A stretch of 64,000 nt of DNA from Bigelowiella natans CCMP2755 (Eukaryota > Cercozoa > Chlorarachniophyceae): contig ADNK01001082.1 in assembly GCA_000320545.1 (NCBI GenBank), forward strand, positions 62,001 through 126,000, given 5' to 3'. Under the pieces are notes generated by a model. The model was given only the letters and a program-made list of their open reading frames with translations. It was not told the origin of the DNA and did no database searches. Position numbers and translations under genes: made by a program. Every line of letters begins with the position of its first letter. The first letter of the stretch is position 1. Positions 60,756-64,000 of this stretch are shown here, piece by piece.

Positions 60756-61363
60756 AAGTGTCATACAATATTTTCACCTGTGACGCTTCGCTTCTTCCAA
60801 CGTCATTCCGTGGCCAAAGTGAGAGTGGTAAGAAAATATTATGTTGCGGATGTTAACTGGTAGCTCAGTAGCGTGCCTTACGATCTGGCATATGCATATT
60901 ATTCAACGGTCAATCAATTATTATATCCTAATAGACAGTGCTGCACTTCAAATCGACAAACAGTGTTTCGGCCTCTACCCCTCTACCCCCTCCACCTTTT
61001 TCTTACTTAATGTGTTTTGATTGCTCATACAATTGTTACCAGACAACCACATCTATAGAGTGTTTAAGCGTTTGATTCAAAATTTTACAGTATTCATAAT
61101 GAGATTTTCGAGCCATTCCAGACTTGCTACAGGTCGCTCTTTTTTCGTATATTTTACTACTATACTATGAGCCCTATCCCCTGACGCAACACGCCTACCT
61201 TGTCGGCATGCTCAAGCAGCCATTCAGTGTTGGAAGGGGGTACGCGGCAAGTAGACATGGTCACCTAAGAACAAGGGTGGAGAAGGATAAAAACACAAGT
61301 ATTTTGTGATGGTGGTGAGAAGACGATGAGAGGGTGAGAGTGAGATTGAAAGTGATGCAGGAG

Positions 61364-61402
<39 letters not shown>

Positions 61403-62227
61403 TTTTTTAACATAAAATTTTCCTTGTATATATAATACGAGTCTCCCTCTCTTCCAACCCTCATGAATGTATAATATCGCGAAAACGAGTCATCATCATC
61501 ATCATCATCATCATCATCGCACACTAGCAAAAAGATTGGATATATAGTCGTCACCACCACATTTCCATCTCACCTGATCAGGCCGTAGGCCGTACACCTC
61601 CCAAACACCTCTCTCATCATCTGATAATAATGTCGATGTAAGAGGTGGGGGTGCAGGTAAAGACCGCTGGGTAGACGAAGGCAAGTGACTCGTTCATCGT
61701 ATGATGATGATCATCATCACCATCATGATCACCACCAAAGCTACAAATTCAAACTTACTTTTGTCTAGCAAACACTGCTGGTGAGTGTCAGGTAATTACA
61801 CTAATAATATTGCATCGTTACTACTCTGTTCATAATCTGGATCTGATATACTCCGTCGAAAGGATAGGGTGCTTCTAAATGCAGGTTCATTCGTAAAACA
61901 AGGAGGAGGAGGAGGAGGAGGGGGAGGAGGAGATTCAAAGGAAATCATGGGATCTTTGAGTAAATTCACTCACTCGCTCACATTCTCCTGCGAGTAATAA
62001 TAGATTCCTGACAAAATAGATAGGTAGCAGGTGCGGAAAAACAGCAAAAAAGAGGGTCAAATAACTTCAACAAGACATATGTGGTTCTACGATGTAAGAA
62101 ATAAGTGGTTCTACAACGTAACTTTAATCATATTTCGTCTATGCCATGGTCATTATTTCCATAATCTCGGAGTGATACTTTGACAATGTGTATTTACCTG
62201 TGGCAACGATATTTTCGTTCCTCATGC
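60542..62227 (-). CDS. unknown protein, C-terminal exons
   Basis: Six minus-strand exons join in consistent phase: 62227-62198, 61953-61802, 61666-61574, 61264-61199, 60863-60778 and 60626-60542 (stop TGA). The encoded C-terminus runs from MRNENIVATDPMISFES through a poly-Pro run (PPPPPPPPP) and a Ser/Arg region (FRSTLSFRRSISDPD). It then has LSDDERGVWEVYGLRPDQ, SNTEWLLEHADKLPVN, YHSHFGHGMTLEEAKRHR, and ends FEREFNLCEH. TEWLLEH recalls the end of a UBA helix, but this is too short to call. The gene continues to the right and may be the same gene as the exons at 62963-63937. Poly-Pro suggests SH3/profilin-type partners (inference). Confidence 0.6.
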
Positions 62228-62402
62228 CTAGATATTGATGATTAATAATGGGTTAATAACAATCCTCAAGTAGAGTATTTCTGTTTAAATATCAACAGAA
62301 ATTGAGATAGAGAGAGAGAGAGAGAGAGAGAGTCTGAATTCAATGGTATCTATTGATCATCTGTTCTCGGAAAAATGAGATAATAGCCTGAAATACAAGA
62401 TG

Positions 62403-62405
62403 TGA

Positions 62406-62440
<35 letters not shown>
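62403..62440. repeat. (TA)n microsatellite, right-edge gene region
   Basis: About 18 TA units. Nearby simple repeats are (GA)n at 60720-60750 and 62307-62332, (TA)n at 61366-61399, (ATC)n at 61491-61517, and (CT)n at 62730-62762. All fall between recognised exons. Confidence 0.85.
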
Positions 62441-62444
<4 letters not shown>

Positions 62445-62723
62445 AAATTACACAACTGTATCGCTACCTTCAACATGCCAGGACCCTCCAGGATAACTAA
62501 TTCATGAGAAGACAATAAAATGATGGGACGGTGGGCAGGGGGGGGGGGAACAGGGTGAGAAACGAAATGTTTCGAACGTGATGCGAAAAGGCATGGACAT
62601 ATATAGTTAGAATGGTAGAGTTCTTATTTACTACATTGAATTGCGTGGAGTCAGCTCTATTGAAGCAATTTTCACGATAACCTATGAGTTCACATCAAAC
62701 ACATCATCCAACTACTTCCTCTT

Positions 62724-62764
<41 letters not shown>

Positions 62765-62962
62765 TCTTCCCCTTCTATTCATGTAGATGGTACCTGTAAG
62801 CGTTTTCCTTTCAAATTAATCCTGAAACATCCTTTCTTTTCTTCCTTCTTCTTGCCCTTTACGTAACAACACAACGTTTACTAAACACAAAAAGAAAAGA
62901 ACTTCATCAACAAGAATGTGTGTTTTATTTTAGTTCGCAGCAATTCTTCTTCCTTGTCTGAC

Positions 62963-63937
62963 CATGCTCATTATCATAACATCGCTGTCGTCCCTGCTCT
63001 CTAAATAATTACCAATATACTATGGAACTCTTTCAATTTGGGTACACGATGTGGGCCGTCTAACATCGTCATGTCATGAGGAAGTTGATAGACAGAAAGA
63101 ACGGGGTTATGAGGAGGAGGAGCACAAAACTAGTTAGAGAGCGATAGGCGTGAGGTTGGAAGACACCAAGATGAGAAGAGATTGGATGATACCCCAATCC
63201 TCGATAAATTGAGGACAACGTGTGTCAGTGCGCTCGGGGAAAGGGTTGGCATACCTTGAAGTAATTTATAAAAAACATATCATTTCTTTGCCATCTACCA
63301 TCGTAGAAAACTTCCGGTTAGATAAGGAAGTAAATGGACAAAAGCCGCATTACATCGTAAGCGTGTTCTCAAACAACGGGAGGAATCGCTGAAAAATGGA
63401 GGAGATGTCCTGGTAAAGGGCCTTGTGCTTCAGAGGGTGAATCCCAGTTATGTATGATAGAATCTAAGGGAAACGAGAAGAGTGCTGGTTATGTATGGCT
63501 GAAAGCTAAGGGGAAAGAAGAATAAAACGCGTCGTTGTGACAACAACATCCATCCGATGAGTGTAACTATGTAATCTATACTCGTTTGCATCTACACTAA
63601 GAATGAGCTGCTATCTATTTGAGAAGTTGCTTAGAAACACGTATAGCCGCAAACTTTCTCACCTTAACATCTCCCTGCGGAGAAACATCAAATTCTGCAG
63701 GAAGCCACCTTGTAAAGTATGTGCTCAGCACCGTTATGGATTCGGACAATGGGTGTAAAATATAGCTTTGAAAGTAAAAAAAGAAATCATACAAATGAAA
63801 ACAAATAAATCATACCTAATTCAATAATTACACAAAGGATTACGTCATATTAGACCATACATGAAATCACGCGAGAAATCGGATTGAGTGGCAGCTTGAT
63901 ATCGTTGGACGATGCTCATTGTCACTGAATTATTAAT
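62963..63937 (-). CDS. unknown protein, internal exons running off the right edge
   Basis: Six minus-strand exons join in phase: 63937-63861, 63765-63663, 63409-63354, 63254-63193, 63059-63013 and probably 62984-62963. They encode SVTMSIVQRYQAATQSDF, then IYILHPLSESITVLSTYFTR, WLPAEFDVSPQGDVK, DISSIFQRFLPLFENTLTM, YANPFPERTDTRCPQFIEDW and DGPHRVPKLKEFHSIL. This looks like an alpha-helical domain; I do not recognise the family. The acceptor at 63938 shows that at least one more exon lies beyond 64000. Whether it continues into the exons at 62227-60542 is likely from strand and spacing but not proven; further short exons probably lie at 62450-62860. Confidence 0.55.
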
Positions 63938-64000
63938 CTGAAAGCACAAAAAGAAGACGAAGATTAACAAGAAGGACAACAAGAAGAAAAAGAAGATGAC

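Noticed and set aside
1-64000. tRNA or rRNA genes
   Set aside because: No cloverleaf with A/B boxes and no rRNA-like segment was recognised by eye; a covariance-model scan would be decisive.

Overview
This is a nuclear window from an intron-rich eukaryote, most likely a plastid-bearing alga of stramenopile or related type. The evidence is dense short GT-AG introns (up to about 29 exons per gene), typical eukaryotic housekeeping genes, abundant microsatellites, and a phytotransferrin (ISIP2A family), an iron-uptake protein of marine algae. I cannot name a species. Exon coordinates were joined by hand from reading phase. Every full-length model I give closes in frame except the phytotransferrin, which carries an apparent frameshift.

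Layout, left to right: a partial chromo-barrel-like gene (-, 139-780); UCHL5/UCH37 deubiquitinase (+, 1627-3612); a three-domain phytotransferrin (-, 6369-10238); an ankyrin/coiled-coil protein ending in a CaaX box (+, 11063-14904); a tentative CRAL-TRIO/Sec14-like protein (-, 17509-20254); a secreted GH35 beta-galactosidase (+, 20737-25659); ORC3 (-, 26712-32336); an unknown basic/acidic nuclear protein (-, 32529-33967); an FHA-domain protein (+, 34999-35991); the last exons of an unknown gene (-, 37208-37489); an OSCA/TMEM63-type channel (+, 38058-46797); RNA polymerase subunit RPB8 (-, 47634-49797); a very long gene joining pentatricopeptide repeats to a PP2C phosphatase domain (+, 50443-59760); and one or two unknown genes running off the right edge (-, 60542 to beyond 64000).

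Apart from the ORC3/nuclear-protein pair, strands alternate strictly, so intergenic regions are alternately divergent (promoter-promoter) and convergent (3'-3'). All six convergent junctions carry islands rich in CTAG/GCTAGC and GCATGC words. The divergent promoters lack these islands and instead carry repeated GTCGCA/TGCGAC hexamers, a 12-bp inverted repeat and, at one junction, E2F-like sites. This architecture and the PPR-PP2C fusion with a degenerate phosphatase site are the most unusual things here.

Functionally the genes are mixed: protein turnover (UCHL5), replication and nuclear functions (ORC3, FHA protein, basic/acidic protein), transcription (RPB8), iron uptake (phytotransferrin), carbohydrate hydrolysis (GH35), mechanosensitive ion flux (OSCA) and probable organelle RNA control (PPR-PP2C). 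I see no rRNA, tRNA, CRISPR or intact transposon.
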